A stretch of DNA of 64,000 bases, taken from contig CAWJTQ010000012.1 of assembly GCA_963845695.1 (NCBI GenBank), forward strand, positions 248,001-312,000, given 5' to 3'. The DNA comes from CAWJTV01 sp963845695. Its GTDB lineage: Bacteria; Planctomycetota; Planctomycetia; Isosphaerales; Isosphaeraceae. This document shows, piece after piece, positions 18,775 to 29,271 of this stretch (positions are counted from its first letter, which is position 1; every line of letters starts with the position of its first letter). The translations under genes were made by a program, and so were the position numbers. The notes under the pieces are model-generated. The model was given only the letters and a program-made list of their open reading frames with translations. It did no database searches and was not told the DNA's origin.

Positions 18775-19081
18775 GATCTTCGGTGGGCCTCACGCCGCGA
18801 TGCGGCGTTCGACCCACCCTACAAGGGCTGCCCGGCAGTCGCGGCCCGCGAGGCCGGTCGCCAGGCAACCTGAAGCGATCTTCGGTGGGCCTCACGCCGC
18901 GATGCGGCGTTCGACCCACCCTACAAGGGCTGCCCGGCAGTCGCGGCCCGCGAGGCCGGTCGCCAGGCAACCTGAAGCGATCTTCGGTGGGCCTCACGCC
19001 GCGATGCGGCGTTCGACCCACCCTACAAGGGCTGCCCGGCAGTCGCGGCCCGCGAGGTCGGTCGCCAGGCAACCTGAAGCG
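18775..19081. repeat. Three tandem copies of a 102-bp repeat with an internal palindrome
   Basis: The unit starts at about 18775, 18877 and 18979, with an exact 102-bp period; only scattered bases differ. Each unit contains GGTGGGCCTCACGCCGC facing GCGGCGTTCGACCCACC, an imperfect hairpin, followed by CCTACAAGGGCTGCCCGGCA. The open frames across it are by-products of a period divisible by three. Confidence 0.9.
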
Positions 19082-19125
19082 GCCGATCCGTAATTCTCGT
19101 AGGGACGCGTCGAACGATGCTCGCA

Positions 19126-20391
19126 TCATGGAGGCTCACCAATCGCCTCTCTCTGGAACGCGGGTGTGGACCGCCGAGCCATGGACACGGGCAATGCCCT
19201 CAGCCCGTGCAGCAGCAGACCCGGCCGCCATCGCAGCGCATTGACAGGGACAGCCAGCCGGAGGTCGGGCATCCGGCGCAGCAGGGTGTTGATGGCGATC
19301 TGGCCCTCGAGCCGGGCGAGCGGTGCTCCCAGGCAATAATGCATACCCAGCCCGAAGGCGACGTGCCGGTTCGGCTCGCGTGCCAGGTCCAGTGTATCCG
19401 GGCCGTCGAACTGACGCTCGTCGCGATTGGCGGAGGCCAGCACGGCGAAGACCAGCTCGCCGCGGGGGATTGTGACCCCTTCGATCGTCACGTCCTCGCG
19501 TGTAAACCGCTCGGTGGCCGTCAACAGCGGGCCGTCGTAGCGGAGCAGTTCCTCGACGGCCGACTTGATCAAGGACGGGTCGCTCCGTAATGGCTCCATC
19601 GAATCGGGATGTTCCATCAGGGCGAGCATCCCGTTGCCGATCAGGTTCACGGTCGTCTCGTGTCCGGCGATCAGCAGCAGGACGATCATCGCCACCAGCT
19701 CGTCTTCGCTCAACTGATCGCCGGCCTCGTGCGCCCCGACCAGGGCGCTCACCAGGTCATCCTGGGGATCCGCGCGCCGCGTCTTGATGAGCTTGCGGAC
19801 GTAGGTCAGGAACGCCCAGAGCGTCGGTACCGCCTTCAAGAGGCGCCAGGTCGTGTTCGTCGACGTGACGACGACGTTGGACCAGCGCTGGAACCGATGT
19901 CGGTCGCGGACCGGAACGCCGAGCATCTCCGCGATGATCGTTGTGGGCAACGGCTGGGCATAATCGCGGATCAAGTCCATTTGCCCTCGAGATTCCACGG
20001 CGTCGAGCAACTCGTCGGTCAGCGCCTGGATCCGCCCGCGGAGGTCCTCGATCAGCCGCGGCGTGAACGCCTTGTGCACCAGGCCCCGCAGCCGGGTATG
20101 ATCGGGCGGGTCAACGTCGAGCATGTTACGCTCCAGCGGCCTGACGAACTTCGGAACCCAGGGCTGCTTTGCCGCCTGTTCGGGCGACACCGCGCTCCAG
20201 CGGTTCTTGACGAACCGGTCGTCTTTCAGCATCGCGGACACGTCGTCGTACCGCGTCACCAGCCAGGTGGTCTGCTTGCCCGGCAGCGACACGCGGTGAA
20301 CCGGGGCCTCCGCGCGGAGGCGGGCGTAATACGGATACGGGTTGGCCTTGAACGCCGAACTGGCGATGTCAACGGTCTCGATGGGAGTCAT
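19126..20391 (-). CDS. Cytochrome P450
   Basis: The 421-residue protein is a soluble bacterial class P450, which inserts oxygen into an organic substrate using electrons from a ferredoxin. Visible motifs are DPPDHTRLR, the I-helix AGHETT (residues 242-247), ExxR in the K helix (Glu281-Arg284) and the haem loop FGLGMHYCLGAPLARLE with the Cys353 ligand. It has no membrane anchor and resembles the CYP107-like hydroxylases in length and motif spacing. No ferredoxin, ferredoxin reductase or biosynthetic cluster lies next to it, so substrate and redox partner are unknown. Start is the ATG at 20391. Confidence 0.95.
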   Translation of the reverse strand: MTPIETVDIASSAFKANPYPYYARLRAEAPVHRVSLPGKQTTWLVTRYDDVSAMLKDDRFVKNRWSAVSPEQAAKQPWVPKFVRPLERNMLDVDPPDHTRLRGLVHKAFTPRLIEDLRGRIQALTDELLDAVESRGQMDLIRDYAQPLPTTIIAEMLGVPVRDRHRFQRWSNVVVTSTNTTWRLLKAVPTLWAFLTYVRKLIKTRRADPQDDLVSALVGAHEAGDQLSEDELVAMIVLLLIAGHETTVNLIGNGMLALMEHPDSMEPLRSDPSLIKSAVEELLRYDGPLLTATERFTREDVTIEGVTIPRGELVFAVLASANRDERQFDGPDTLDLAREPNRHVAFGLGMHYCLGAPLARLEGQIAINTLLRRMPDLRLAVPVNALRWRPGLLLHGLRALPVSMARRSTPAFQREAIGEPP

Positions 20392-20531
20392 GTCACCTCA
20401 CCCGATTCCTGGATGGTCTGTTCACCAATGGCTTGCGTTATTCTATAACAGAAGACGACCTCCGGCGTGGATGGTCCGGGTTTTCGAATCCCCCTCGCTG
20501 GAGATCGATCGGAAAGCGGGAGGTCGAGACG

Positions 20532-20807
20532 ATGCCGCGCTGGAGGGACTCGGACGACTGGGATGACGACGACCCGGGGATCGTGTATGACCCGGAGGAT
20601 GTCGATTGGCATGAAGACGAGGACGAGGATCCGACGGTCCCCTGCCCATACTGTCATCGCGAGATCCTCGAAGAGGCGGAACGGTGTCCGTACTGCGAGA
20701 GCTACATCTCGAAGGAAGACGTACCCGCCGCGCGCAAGCCCTGGTGGATCGTCGTCGGCGTCATCGCGTGTCTTTATGTCGTCTATCGATGGAATGTCTG
20801 GTGGTGA
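20532..20807 (+). CDS. Zinc-ribbon membrane protein, hypothetical
   Basis: From the ATG at 20532 the protein has 91 residues: a very acidic N-terminus (RDSDDWDDDDPGIVYDPEDV), a zinc ribbon with paired CPYC motifs (CPYCHREI and CPYCESYI) and one C-terminal membrane helix (WWIVVGVIACLYVVYRW). This architecture is common among small planctomycete proteins; function unknown. A longer reading from 20433 is open but lacks similarity to the family layout. Confidence 0.7.
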   Translation: MPRWRDSDDWDDDDPGIVYDPEDVDWHEDEDEDPTVPCPYCHREILEEAERCPYCESYISKEDVPAARKPWWIVVGVIACLYVVYRWNVWW

Positions 20808-20858
20808 ATCGCAATTCGGCTCGAACCGACGGGCCGGATCTCAGCCCTCGAGGTGATC

Positions 20859-21374
20859 ATGCTCCCCACGCTGGTTCAACAATACCCACGCTGGTTCGAA
20901 TACGAGAAGGACACCCATCGCCAGGTTCTGGCCTCGCTGGAGACCGTCCCGGAGGACGGGCGAAGCTCGGAGCCGTTCCAGAAGGCTGTGAATATCATGG
21001 GCCACATCATCGCCGCGCGGCGCATGTGGCTGTATCGTTTCGAGCCCTCGTCGTTCGAGCGGCCCGCGGAACTGTTTCCGACGGCTGCCACGCGCGACGG
21101 CCTGGTGGCCGAGCTCGCGACCATGGAACGCGACTGGTCGGACTATTTCGGGCGCCTGGACGAGCCTGAACTGGCGCGGGCCTTCGACTACGTCACGTCC
21201 GAAGGAATGAAGTTCCGGAGCGTCGTGGTGGACGTCCTCACCCAGCTCTACGGCCATTCGTTGTACCATCGCGGTCAGATCGCCTCGCTGGTCCGCGCGG
21301 CCGGGGGTGAGCCGGCCCGGACGGACTTCATCTTCTGGACCCGTGAGTCGATCGCGTCGCCGAATGCTTCGTAG
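20859..21374 (+). CDS. DinB-family protein
   Basis: The product is a four-helix DinB/YfiT-type protein of about 171 residues. Metal-binding histidines of the family are visible in GHIIAARRMWLYR and in the late motif LYGHSLYHRGQIASLVRAAGG. DinB-like proteins bind a divalent metal; many act as thiol-dependent transferases, but the activity of this one is unknown. GAGG lies just before the ATG at 20859; a GTG at 20853 is also possible. It converges on the glycosidase-like gene at 21400. Confidence 0.85.
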   Translation: MLPTLVQQYPRWFEYEKDTHRQVLASLETVPEDGRSSEPFQKAVNIMGHIIAARRMWLYRFEPSSFERPAELFPTAATRDGLVAELATMERDWSDYFGRLDEPELARAFDYVTSEGMKFRSVVVDVLTQLYGHSLYHRGQIASLVRAAGGEPARTDFIFWTRESIASPNAS

Positions 21375-21399
21375 TCGCTCTCGGTCGGTCATCATGGCG

Positions 21400-23604
21400 T
21401 CATCGTCGTTCGGGCACGAGTTCGGCCACGACCATCGCATGAACGTCGAGCCGGGGGACGACGACGCTCGGCCCGCGCGGCGTGGATTCGACCTTGAGAT
21501 CGCGTCCTTCCGGCTCGAGGTGCACTCGGCCCAGGCGATAGCCCGAGTCGAACGTGATCCGGATGTCGTGGATGGGTACGACCTCCTCGCGGAGCGGCAC
21601 GTCCTCGTCGGGCCGGGCGTGGAACGCGGTGGTATTGAGGTCGCTATACAGGTGGACGATGAGTCGCTGCGAACCACCTTGCGATTGCCGCATCAGCGTC
21701 GAATGGACGCACATCGGCGCTTCGAGGGTGATGGGCGCGGGGCCGGAGGCGACCCAGTCGATTGAGTTGGCGATCAGCAGGCGCTGATAGGGATACGCAT
21801 AAAGATAATAGGCGGCGTCGAATCCACCGGCGAAGTAGACCACGCGGCCGCGGCCGAACGAGTGGGCGACGACTCCGGGGAATTGCCGATCGCCGACACC
21901 CTCGCCCGATTTCACCCGAAGTGTGCCGACGATCCGGGCGGCCGGGCTGGTGGGCACGACCCGCACTGCGGGCCCCTTGAAGGTGACGCGGGTGTCGCCC
22001 ACGTAGGTCGGCATCCGGCCTCGATTGAGGAACGAGCCGACGTCCTGCTGGAAGTCGAAGACGTCCTTTCGCTTCTCCCAGTAGTCGGGTCCGATCGACC
22101 TGGCGAAGTTCTCGTCGAGCGCTTCCCGGCTGGCGGAGGTGGTGATTGTCCCGCGATGCTCGACCCCGAAGACGCGCGCCAGGGCGAAGTTCGGGCGCGG
22201 GTTGCCGTACTCGTCGAATAACGAGGCGTCGAGGCTGGCCACCAGGCCGCCGCCGCGCTCGACGAACTGCCCGATGGCGGCAACCTGTGCGTCGTCGAGG
22301 CAGGCGGTGTTCGCCAGGATGAGCACCTTGTACGGGGCGAGGTCCGCGGCATTGAGGTTCCAGTCGTTGATCACGGTGAGCATCCGGTGCTCCTCGACGG
22401 CGGCGCGGAAGGTGCCGAGGACGTTGGCCATGTAACGCTCCTCGACCCGGCCCGCCTCGCGGCCGTAGAAGTTACGGGTGTTGTCGCTCATCACCATCGC
22501 CGCGTAGGGCTCGGGCTTCTTGTGGGTGAGCCAGGGCTTGCGCCGCTGGACTTCGTCGAGGCAGGCGTAGAGCTCGGCTTGAAGATGGGGTGGCTGGCCG
22601 ACGGCGATGCTGGGAGCTGCGCCGTAGGTGAGGGTCAGGAGCATGCGACGGAGGATTTCCTGCGGCGGGAAGCTATCCTTGCCGTAGGGATTGCCGTGGC
22701 TGAGGATATAGGGCTCGCTGAAGGCCGTCCGGTGGTTGGTGCACGCCCAGATATACGCGTTGGCGAACGCCGGGAGAATCGTGGTGCCGCGGTTGGTCTC
22801 GTCGAGCCAGAACTCCTGGTCGGGCGCGTCGAGCAAGAGATTCATTCGCGCGGGCATGTTGCGCGGGATCGAGAGGAAATGGCCGAACCGGCCGGCGTTG
22901 GTCGTCCAGGTGACGAGCGCGACCTCGGGCTTGATCCGCTTGAGCCGCTCCTGCATCCGACGGACCAGGTCTTCCATGCGGCGGTCGGCCCAGTGCTGAT
23001 AGCGGCGGAACGCGGGATCGTTCATATCCGTTTTGGGGATCTCAGCGCCGGTGGCCTTGCGGTAACTGGCCCGGCAGTGCTGGCAATAGCAGACGCCGCC
23101 GTAGTGCAGCCCATCGAAGCTGAAGGCGTCGACCGCGGGATACTTCGTGAGGATCTCCGCGAGGACATCGATGAAGAAATCGCCGTAGGGGCCGAGCAGG
23201 CAGAGCATCCCGCCGTGTGGATATTTCTTCAGATCGATCTGGGGGATCTCGGTGGTATCGGTCGCGATCCGGCGCCAGTCGGGATGGTTCTCATAAACCT
23301 CGCCCTGAAGGCAGGGCGGATAGACGCCCAGGATGCGGACGCCCAGCTTCTGATACTCGGCGATGTCCTTCTCGACCCGGCCGAGCGGGACATGCGGACT
23401 GCGCTTCTTGAGGAGTTTGCTGTCATAATAGGGGTAGAACGGGTTGACGAAGCCCAGCTCACTGATCGTCACGCCGTGCGCAGCGGCGGCGGTCCGCGCC
23501 TTGGTGTCCATCCCCGAGAGGGTATAGCCGCAGCCGATCGTTTCCTGTACCCAGGCCGGAACCCGCACTTGCCGGAACGGAGCCGTGTCGAACGGCTGAC
23601 TCAT
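21400..23604 (-). CDS. Large exported glycoside-hydrolase-like protein
   Basis: The 734-residue frame has a TIM-barrel N-terminal half (FSFDGLHYGGVCYCQHCRASY, then ALVTWTTNAGRF) and, from about 390 to 640, a beta-galactosidase-trimerisation-like domain (VLILANTACLDDAQVAAIGQF, VERGGGLVASLDASLFDE). This matches hypothetical GH42-related proteins rather than a characterised enzyme, so only a carbohydrate-active role is suggested. The listed ATG at 23604 is probably not the real start: an ATG at 23716, with a GGAG site, opens a signal peptide (MRQPLPATFASIIFLALTGS) that joins this frame after a one-base shift near 23645. The protein is therefore probably exported and about 37 residues longer. Confidence 0.8.
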   Translation of the reverse strand: MSQPFDTAPFRQVRVPAWVQETIGCGYTLSGMDTKARTAAAAHGVTISELGFVNPFYPYYDSKLLKKRSPHVPLGRVEKDIAEYQKLGVRILGVYPPCLQGEVYENHPDWRRIATDTTEIPQIDLKKYPHGGMLCLLGPYGDFFIDVLAEILTKYPAVDAFSFDGLHYGGVCYCQHCRASYRKATGAEIPKTDMNDPAFRRYQHWADRRMEDLVRRMQERLKRIKPEVALVTWTTNAGRFGHFLSIPRNMPARMNLLLDAPDQEFWLDETNRGTTILPAFANAYIWACTNHRTAFSEPYILSHGNPYGKDSFPPQEILRRMLLTLTYGAAPSIAVGQPPHLQAELYACLDEVQRRKPWLTHKKPEPYAAMVMSDNTRNFYGREAGRVEERYMANVLGTFRAAVEEHRMLTVINDWNLNAADLAPYKVLILANTACLDDAQVAAIGQFVERGGGLVASLDASLFDEYGNPRPNFALARVFGVEHRGTITTSASREALDENFARSIGPDYWEKRKDVFDFQQDVGSFLNRGRMPTYVGDTRVTFKGPAVRVVPTSPAARIVGTLRVKSGEGVGDRQFPGVVAHSFGRGRVVYFAGGFDAAYYLYAYPYQRLLIANSIDWVASGPAPITLEAPMCVHSTLMRQSQGGSQRLIVHLYSDLNTTAFHARPDEDVPLREEVVPIHDIRITFDSGYRLGRVHLEPEGRDLKVESTPRGPSVVVPRLDVHAMVVAELVPERR

Positions 23605-23888
23605 GATGACCTCGCCCCAGATCGCCGGCTCGTCACCGCGGCACAGGGCCTGCCAGAGAGCCAGTCAGCGCGAGGAAGATTATCGATGCGAATGTGGCGG
23701 GTAAGGGTTGTCTCATGGCTGCGGTCTCCAGGTGGTAGATCGATGAATCTCGGCGTTGTCCTCATAATGATCGCATTGAGATGGTTTTGCCCAGATCGCC
23801 GCTGGGCTCTTGGGCCGATTCTCGACATCGGGGAATTGCATTCGGCTCATGGGTCGGGATTGGTCATGACCGATGTCAGCGGATCAGT

Positions 23889-23943
23889 AGGGTGGGTGCA
23901 ACCCACCATCCGGCCTAGGGTTATGGTGGGTTGCACCCACCCT
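23889..23943. repeat. Perfect 20-bp inverted repeat, hairpin
   Basis: Arms 23889-23908 and 23924-23943 are perfectly complementary, with a 15-nt loop. The arm sequence is AGGGTGGGTGCAACCCACCA, itself partly self-complementary. It belongs to the GGGTGGGT...ACCCACCC repeat family of this window and lies between two genes on the minus strand. Confidence 0.85.
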
Positions 23944-24000
23944 CCACCAGAGTTCCCGACCCACCTTGGTCGATGAGCCATTGAATTCGAGACTCCCCCT

Positions 24001-24246
24001 TCATGGCGCGTCCTTGATTCCAATATCGTTGAATCGCCCCGATCGATACGTCGTTGAAGCGTTGGTCAAGTTCGCCTGAATGGGCTTGACTTTGTCCAAT
24101 GCGGCTCGTCCCTGACCGGGCACGCTGTTCTGGGCCCAGTGAAACGCCAGTCGCTCCGGCTTCTGGGTCGCCGGTCCCTGCCGGTTCACGCGGTTGACCG
24201 CGAATCGGCGCATCATGAACCGTGTCCGACGATGTATCGCGATCAC
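24001..24246 (-). CDS. Possible small basic protein
   Basis: A GTG at 24246 follows AGGAGAAATC, a good ribosome-binding site. The frame encodes 81 residues rich in Arg and Gln (MMRRFAVNRVNRQGPATQKP). There is no domain or membrane segment I recognise. The site is good, but the protein could be spurious. The rest of 23717-24485 shows only the hairpin at 23889-23943. Confidence 0.35.
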   Translation of the reverse strand: MIAIHRRTRFMMRRFAVNRVNRQGPATQKPERLAFHWAQNSVPGQGRAALDKVKPIQANLTNASTTYRSGRFNDIGIKDAP

Positions 24247-24485
24247 GATTTCTCCTGGTACGATGACTCGTCGGTGCTCGGCGAATCGATGCTTCGGATG
24301 ATACTCCTGGGCTGACGATCGTTGACCGACTGTCTCCCAAATCGGTCGAGCTCGCGAGTTGAAGGGTCGCGGAGTCTCCGTGGCATCGGAGCAGGCTCCC
24401 GTCGTCAGACGCTTGCTGACATTGGATACTCCTCACCGTCTGAACCTAAGGCTGACGTCCAGGGATCGATCCGAGGGCCTCCGTG

Positions 24486-27400
24486 ATGGAGTCGGACAAG
24501 AACGACACGAACTTGCTGTTCGGCATCCTGGCGATGAAGATGAACTTCATACGCCAGGACGATCTGCTCGAAGCGATGGGGATCTGGTTCCTCGACCGGC
24601 AGAAGACCCTCGGTGAGATCTTGACCGAGCGGCAGGCGCTTTCCCCGAAGGATTGCGATCTCCTCGACGCGATGGTCCACGAGAGCCAGGCTCGGCAGGG
24701 CCAGCTCTCCAAGCCGAACGGCCAGGACCGACCCAAAATCCCAGTCAAACCGCGCGAATCGAACGGGGCTGTCGAGGACGACGATGCGCAACTCACGACC
24801 GAGGCCGGTCCGTCGAGTGGCGGCGAGTTAACGATCGACTGGTCGGATCGCCAGAAAGCCAGCGAGGACGAGCGCTACGTCGTGGTTCGCCCTCACGCCA
24901 AAGGGGGAATCGGCAAGGTCTCGGTCGCCCTCGATGTGCAGTTGAACCGCGAGGTCGCCCTCAAAGAGCTGCTGGAAGAGCATCTCGAGAAACCGGACAG
25001 CCGGGTGAGATTCCTTGTGGAAGCCGAGGTCACGGCGCGGCTGGAGCACCCCGGAATTGTTCCCGTCTACGGGATCGGCTTGAACGCACGGGGTGAGCCG
25101 TTCTACGTGATGCGATTCATCAAGGGCGAGAGTTTCAAAGACGCAGTCCACCAATTTCACAAGAGCCGCGGCCTTCGGTCGGGCGAGTCCTCGTTGCGGT
25201 TCCAGCAGTTGCTCCGGCGTTTCGTCGACGTCTGCTATACGATCGAATATGCTCACAGCCGCGGGGTGATCCACCGTGACCTCAAGCCTTCGAACGTCAT
25301 CGTGGGTAAGTATGGCGAAACCCTGGTCGTCGACTGGGGCCTGGCCAAGTGCGTCGGCAAGGACGAGAAACGGGTCCTGGCGGACGAGGCGACCATCCGG
25401 CCGTCGTCGCACAGCGGTTCGACCGACACGATCGCCGGGTTCGCCGTGGGGACTCCGGCGTACATGAGCCCGGAGCAGGCGGAGGGAGAGACGAGCCACA
25501 TTGGGTTCGCCAGCGATGTGTATGGTCTGGGAGCGACCCTGTACTACCTGTTGACCGGCCAGAACCCGATCACGGACCGGGAGGTCACGACGGTTCTCCG
25601 TCATGCGCGCCGCGGTGAGTTCCTTCGCCCGCGCGAGGTCAACCCCAAGGTCCCGCTTCCCCTCGAAGCGATCTGCCTGAAAGCCATGGCGTATCGTCCC
25701 GACGATCGCTTCGCTTCACCCCAAAACCTGGCGCACGACCTGGAGCTCTGGCTGGCCGACGAGCCGGTGACGGCGTGGACAGAGCCTCTGTGGGTGAAGC
25801 TGCGTCGCTGGGTGAACCGAAACCGGACGCTGGTCAGCTCGGCCGCGGCGGCACTCCTGGTCGCCCTGGTGACCGGAGGATATCTGGCTTACGAGTTCAA
25901 CCTGAGGAGGGCCCGCCGGCAGATTGAAGCCAATGCCCAGGTGAACTCCCTCTCGACGGCCGAGGTCCGGTCCATGCCGCAGATCATCGAACGGCTCGGT
26001 GCCGACCGTTCACTCGTCCAGGAGCGGCTGCATTCTCTGTTGAGAAATCGGGCGAGATCCGCCGGCCGGATCGGGGCGGCGCTGGCATTGCTTCCGGACG
26101 ATCCATCGCAAGCGCAATTCCTCGTCGACCACCTCGCGGAGCCGGAGGCGACTCCCGAGGAACTGCTCGTCATTCGCGACGGACTGCTGCGGAACCACGC
26201 TCTGGAGCGGTTCATCGGCCCGCTCAAGGCCGGTCTCCCCTCCCCTTCGGAGCCGCTCGGGAACGTCGCAGTCCGGGCACTCGGTGTCCTGGCGCTGGCC
26301 CAACCCGACTGGAGCCGGTGGCCGGAGTTCGCCGACCGGCTCGCCACGAAGCTGGTGCAGGTCAATCCGTTCGAGATCGCGGCGTGGCGGGAGGTCTTTC
26401 AGCCGGTGAGCCGCGTGCTCGAATTCACCGTTGCGCCGGATCTATTCCGACCGCTCCCAGAGAGAACCACGGGCTTTGGCCTTCTCGCTACTTCTGGAAT
26501 TCGGGTCAGAACCGGACCAGCTCCAGCGTGCCGAGACGCTGGCCGGCTTGTTACCCGACGCCGACTCGGACCAGTTCCGGTCGATCCTGAGCCGCCTGTC
26601 TTCCCCGTCCGATCGCGATCGGGCCCTCGCCGCGATCCTACCGGCGATCCAGTGCGCCGGCGCAGCGCGACCTCGCCCTGGCGGCAGCGCCAGGCTCGGC
26701 TCGCCCCGGCCTTGCTCGAGTTCGCGCGGGCAGAGCTGGTCTGGCCCATGCTCATGCACCGCGACGACCCAAGCCTGAGCGCCGGAGCTGATCCACATCC
26801 TGGCCGATTATGACGTCGATCCGAAAGTCCTGATCGAGCGTCTCAAACAGGAGCCGAATCGCAGCATACGCCGGGCGCTGATCCTCGCCCTGGGCGGTTT
26901 CGCGCCGGATCGCATCCCGCCGCCCCTGCGCGCGGATTTGAAGGTCTTGCTGTTATCCTCGTACAGCTCAGACCCCGATCCCGGCATCCACAGCGCGGTT
27001 GACTGGGTCTTGCGCCAGGGGTGGAAAGCCGGCGATGCGTTGAACGCGATCGATCGCGGGCTGTCCGGCCCGGCGATCCCGACCGACCGCAACTGGTTGA
27101 TCAACTCCTCGGGTCAAACGTTCGCGATTGTCCATGGACCGGTCTCTTTCCAGATGGGGACCGTGCCGGGATCGGACCCGCACGCCGGCGGTGACGAAAC
27201 GCCTCGAGAGCGGACGATCCCCCGGACCTTCGCGATCGCCACTCGGGAGGTCACCTTGGCGGAGTATCGGCTCTTCCTCAAGGACAATCCCGACCTCATC
27301 CCCGTTTTCGACAGACCGGGAGTCCGGATGAGAATCCCTTCGGACGACTGCGCCCTCGGCGCGCTGACCTGGTATGACGCGACCCGCTATTGCAACTGGC

Positions 27401-27921
27401 TGAGCGCTCGAGAGAAGATCCCGGAGGACCAGTGGTGCTATCCCAAGTTGGCCGGGACCGGGATGATCCTACCCGCGAACACGCTGGAGCGCACGGGCTA
27501 TCGCCTGCCGACGGAGGCCGAGTGGGAGTACGCCTGCCGATCGGGGGCGACGACGCTCTGGCCCCACGGGCTGTCGGAGCCGAGGCTGATCGACTATGCC
27601 TGGACCCTGCGCGATGCCGGCCGGGTCACGCACCCGCCGGGGCTCAAGCGTCCTAATGAAATGGGGTTGTTCGACGTGATGGGGAACGCGTCGGAATGGT
27701 GTATGGGCACCCTCGACCCAAACTGGGACCCCACCCAGCCGGGGCCGCGGGAAGATCTGCTTCGGCTCCTGAAGATCCAGGATGACCAGGGCGTCGATTC
27801 CCGGGGCGGGTCCTTCCTGGATCCGTCGGCCGATGTCCGCTCCGCCAATCGGAACATCCGGCACCCGAATGAGCGGCTTCCTTTTTTCGGAATGCGACTC
27901 GCCCGGACCTGTCCCAGGTGA
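24486..27921 (+). pseudogene. Ser/Thr protein kinase fused to FGE-like (SUMF1) domain, frameshifted
   Basis: The kinase domain (about residues 132-430) has a glycine loop (KGGIGKV), Lys160 in VALKEL, HRDLKPSNV, DWG in place of DFG (Asp283) and GTPAYMSPEQA. An N-terminal helical region precedes it and one transmembrane helix (VSSAAAALLVALVTGGYLAYE) follows at about 440-460. A HEAT-like helical section comes next and contains three one-base shifts near 26455, 26655 and 26775. The C-terminal domain (27130-27910) is FGE-like: FQMGTVPGSD, REVTLAEYRLFL, YRLPTEAEWEYACRSG, MGNASEWC and RGGSFLDPS. The FGE active-site cysteines expected after RGGS are absent, so oxidation of sulfatases is unlikely. Bifunctional kinase/FGE proteins are known in planctomycetes. 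The Septu-like pair follows 33 bp downstream. Confidence 0.8.
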
Positions 27922-27954
27922 TTGAGGGAACTTGTGCCGAGAAGGAGCCCGACG

Positions 27955-29271
27955 ATGTACATAGAACAGCTCAGGCTCAAAAACATTCGGATGTTCCAGG
28001 AGACCACGCTGGATTTCGTCCATCCTGATCGGAAGTTTCGCACAGGCGACTTGGCGGATCAGAACGGGCTTCCGCTTCTGCCGAGACCCCGATTTCCAAA
28101 CGTCAACTTGCTCCTCGGCGACAACGGCTCGGGCAAGAGCACTGTCCTCCGAGCAATTGCGATGGCGACGCTGGGGCCGGCGTTCGAGGATACGAAGCTG
28201 CCGACCCAGGGAATGGTCCGGCGGGCGCCCGGCGATGACCAATGGGTCATCAAAGGAGACGGGCGCACATCTCGAAGCTGACCTCATCCTCCACACACAG
28301 GACCGCGCACATGGAAAGCGGATTCGCAGCGCCTTTAGCATCGGCCACGCGCGGCGAATTGGAGCGAGCCACGTTCGGCCTCGAAAGATACGACGAGGTG
28401 GAGCGGGCGACCCACCTCAATGCAGGAGATGATGTGTGGAAGCCCGTGTTCGAAATCAAGGAACCCCGCCTTTTTCGCAGTCGGTTATGGGGCGACGCGA
28501 CGAGTCGAGGTGCCCGAGAACATCAACCTGGTGAGCCGGTCCAAGTCAACGTTCGTTCGGGCACAGCGACTCCAGAGCCTATTCCAGGAGGCTTTCTCGC
28601 TCATCCCATTGAGAGCTTGGTACCCCGGCCTGAGGGGAATGAGAGAAGTAGACCGCGCGGAGTTCGTGGAGCTATTGAACCGGCTGCTGAGGCCGACCCG
28701 TTGTACGTACACCGGGAAGTGGATGAGGGAGGGTGACTCGCTGTTCGAGCACAGTGGCGTAGAGATCGAGTTCCGGAATCTCTCCGACGGCTATCGGGCG
28801 TTCATCGGCTGGGTGGCCGATATGCTCTTCCACGCCTATTACGGGACCCCGTCGGGTGAAAAGCTGGCTGATCTCTGCGGCATCGTCATGGTCGACGAGA
28901 TCGACCTGCATCTCCACCCCAAGTGGCAGATGACGGTTATCAAGACCGTGGCGAGAGCCTTTCCTCGGATGCAGTTCATCTTCACATCGCACAGTCCTCT
29001 CGTCGCCAGCAGCCTGGAATGGATGAATATCATCACCCTGAGACTCTCACCCAAGACGAACCGGACCATCGAAGAGCGCTGCAAGGAGAGCATTCACGGT
29101 CTCGATGCCGACCAGGTGCTGCTCACCGACTACTTCGGGCTCAAGACGACCCGAGCACCGGGAAAGGTTCGTCAGCTCGAGGAGTTGGAGCGGAAGGCCC
29201 GGCATGGCGATCAAGAGGCTGCACGAAAGATCATCCTCGCGATGAGCCGGGGGATGGAGGAGCCTCAGTGA
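27955..29271 (+). pseudogene. Septu-like AAA ATPase (PtuA-like), frameshifted
   Basis: The start ATG at 27955 follows AAGGAG. The protein begins MYIEQLRLKNIRMFQETTLD, typical of ABC/SMC-type ATPases, with Walker A LLGDNGSGKST at about residues 54-63. Shifts near 28262, 28310 and 28455 are needed to follow the protein through GAHLEADLILHTQD, ERYDEVERATHLNAG and FFAVGYGATRRVEVPENINL. The rest is intact: signature FRNLSDGYRAFIG, Walker B GIVMVDEIDLHLHP and TSHSPLVASS. In Septu systems such an ATPase works with an HNH nuclease to block phage. Its stop overlaps the HNH gene start by 4 bp (GTGA), so the two are coupled. Confidence 0.75.

Noticed and set aside
18775..19081. CRISPR array
   Set aside because: The repeats are 102 bp, direct, and have no unique spacers; they are copies of one palindromic element, and no cas genes are near.
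18800..19129. Repeat-containing proteins of 97-231 residues
   Set aside because: They arise only because the 102-bp repeat is a multiple of three; several frames on both strands are open alike.
19126..20391. Biosynthetic gene cluster around the P450
   Set aside because: Neighbours are a small zinc-ribbon protein, DinB and repeats; no synthase, cyclase or ferredoxin is adjacent, and the squalene-cyclase-like protein lacks DxDD.
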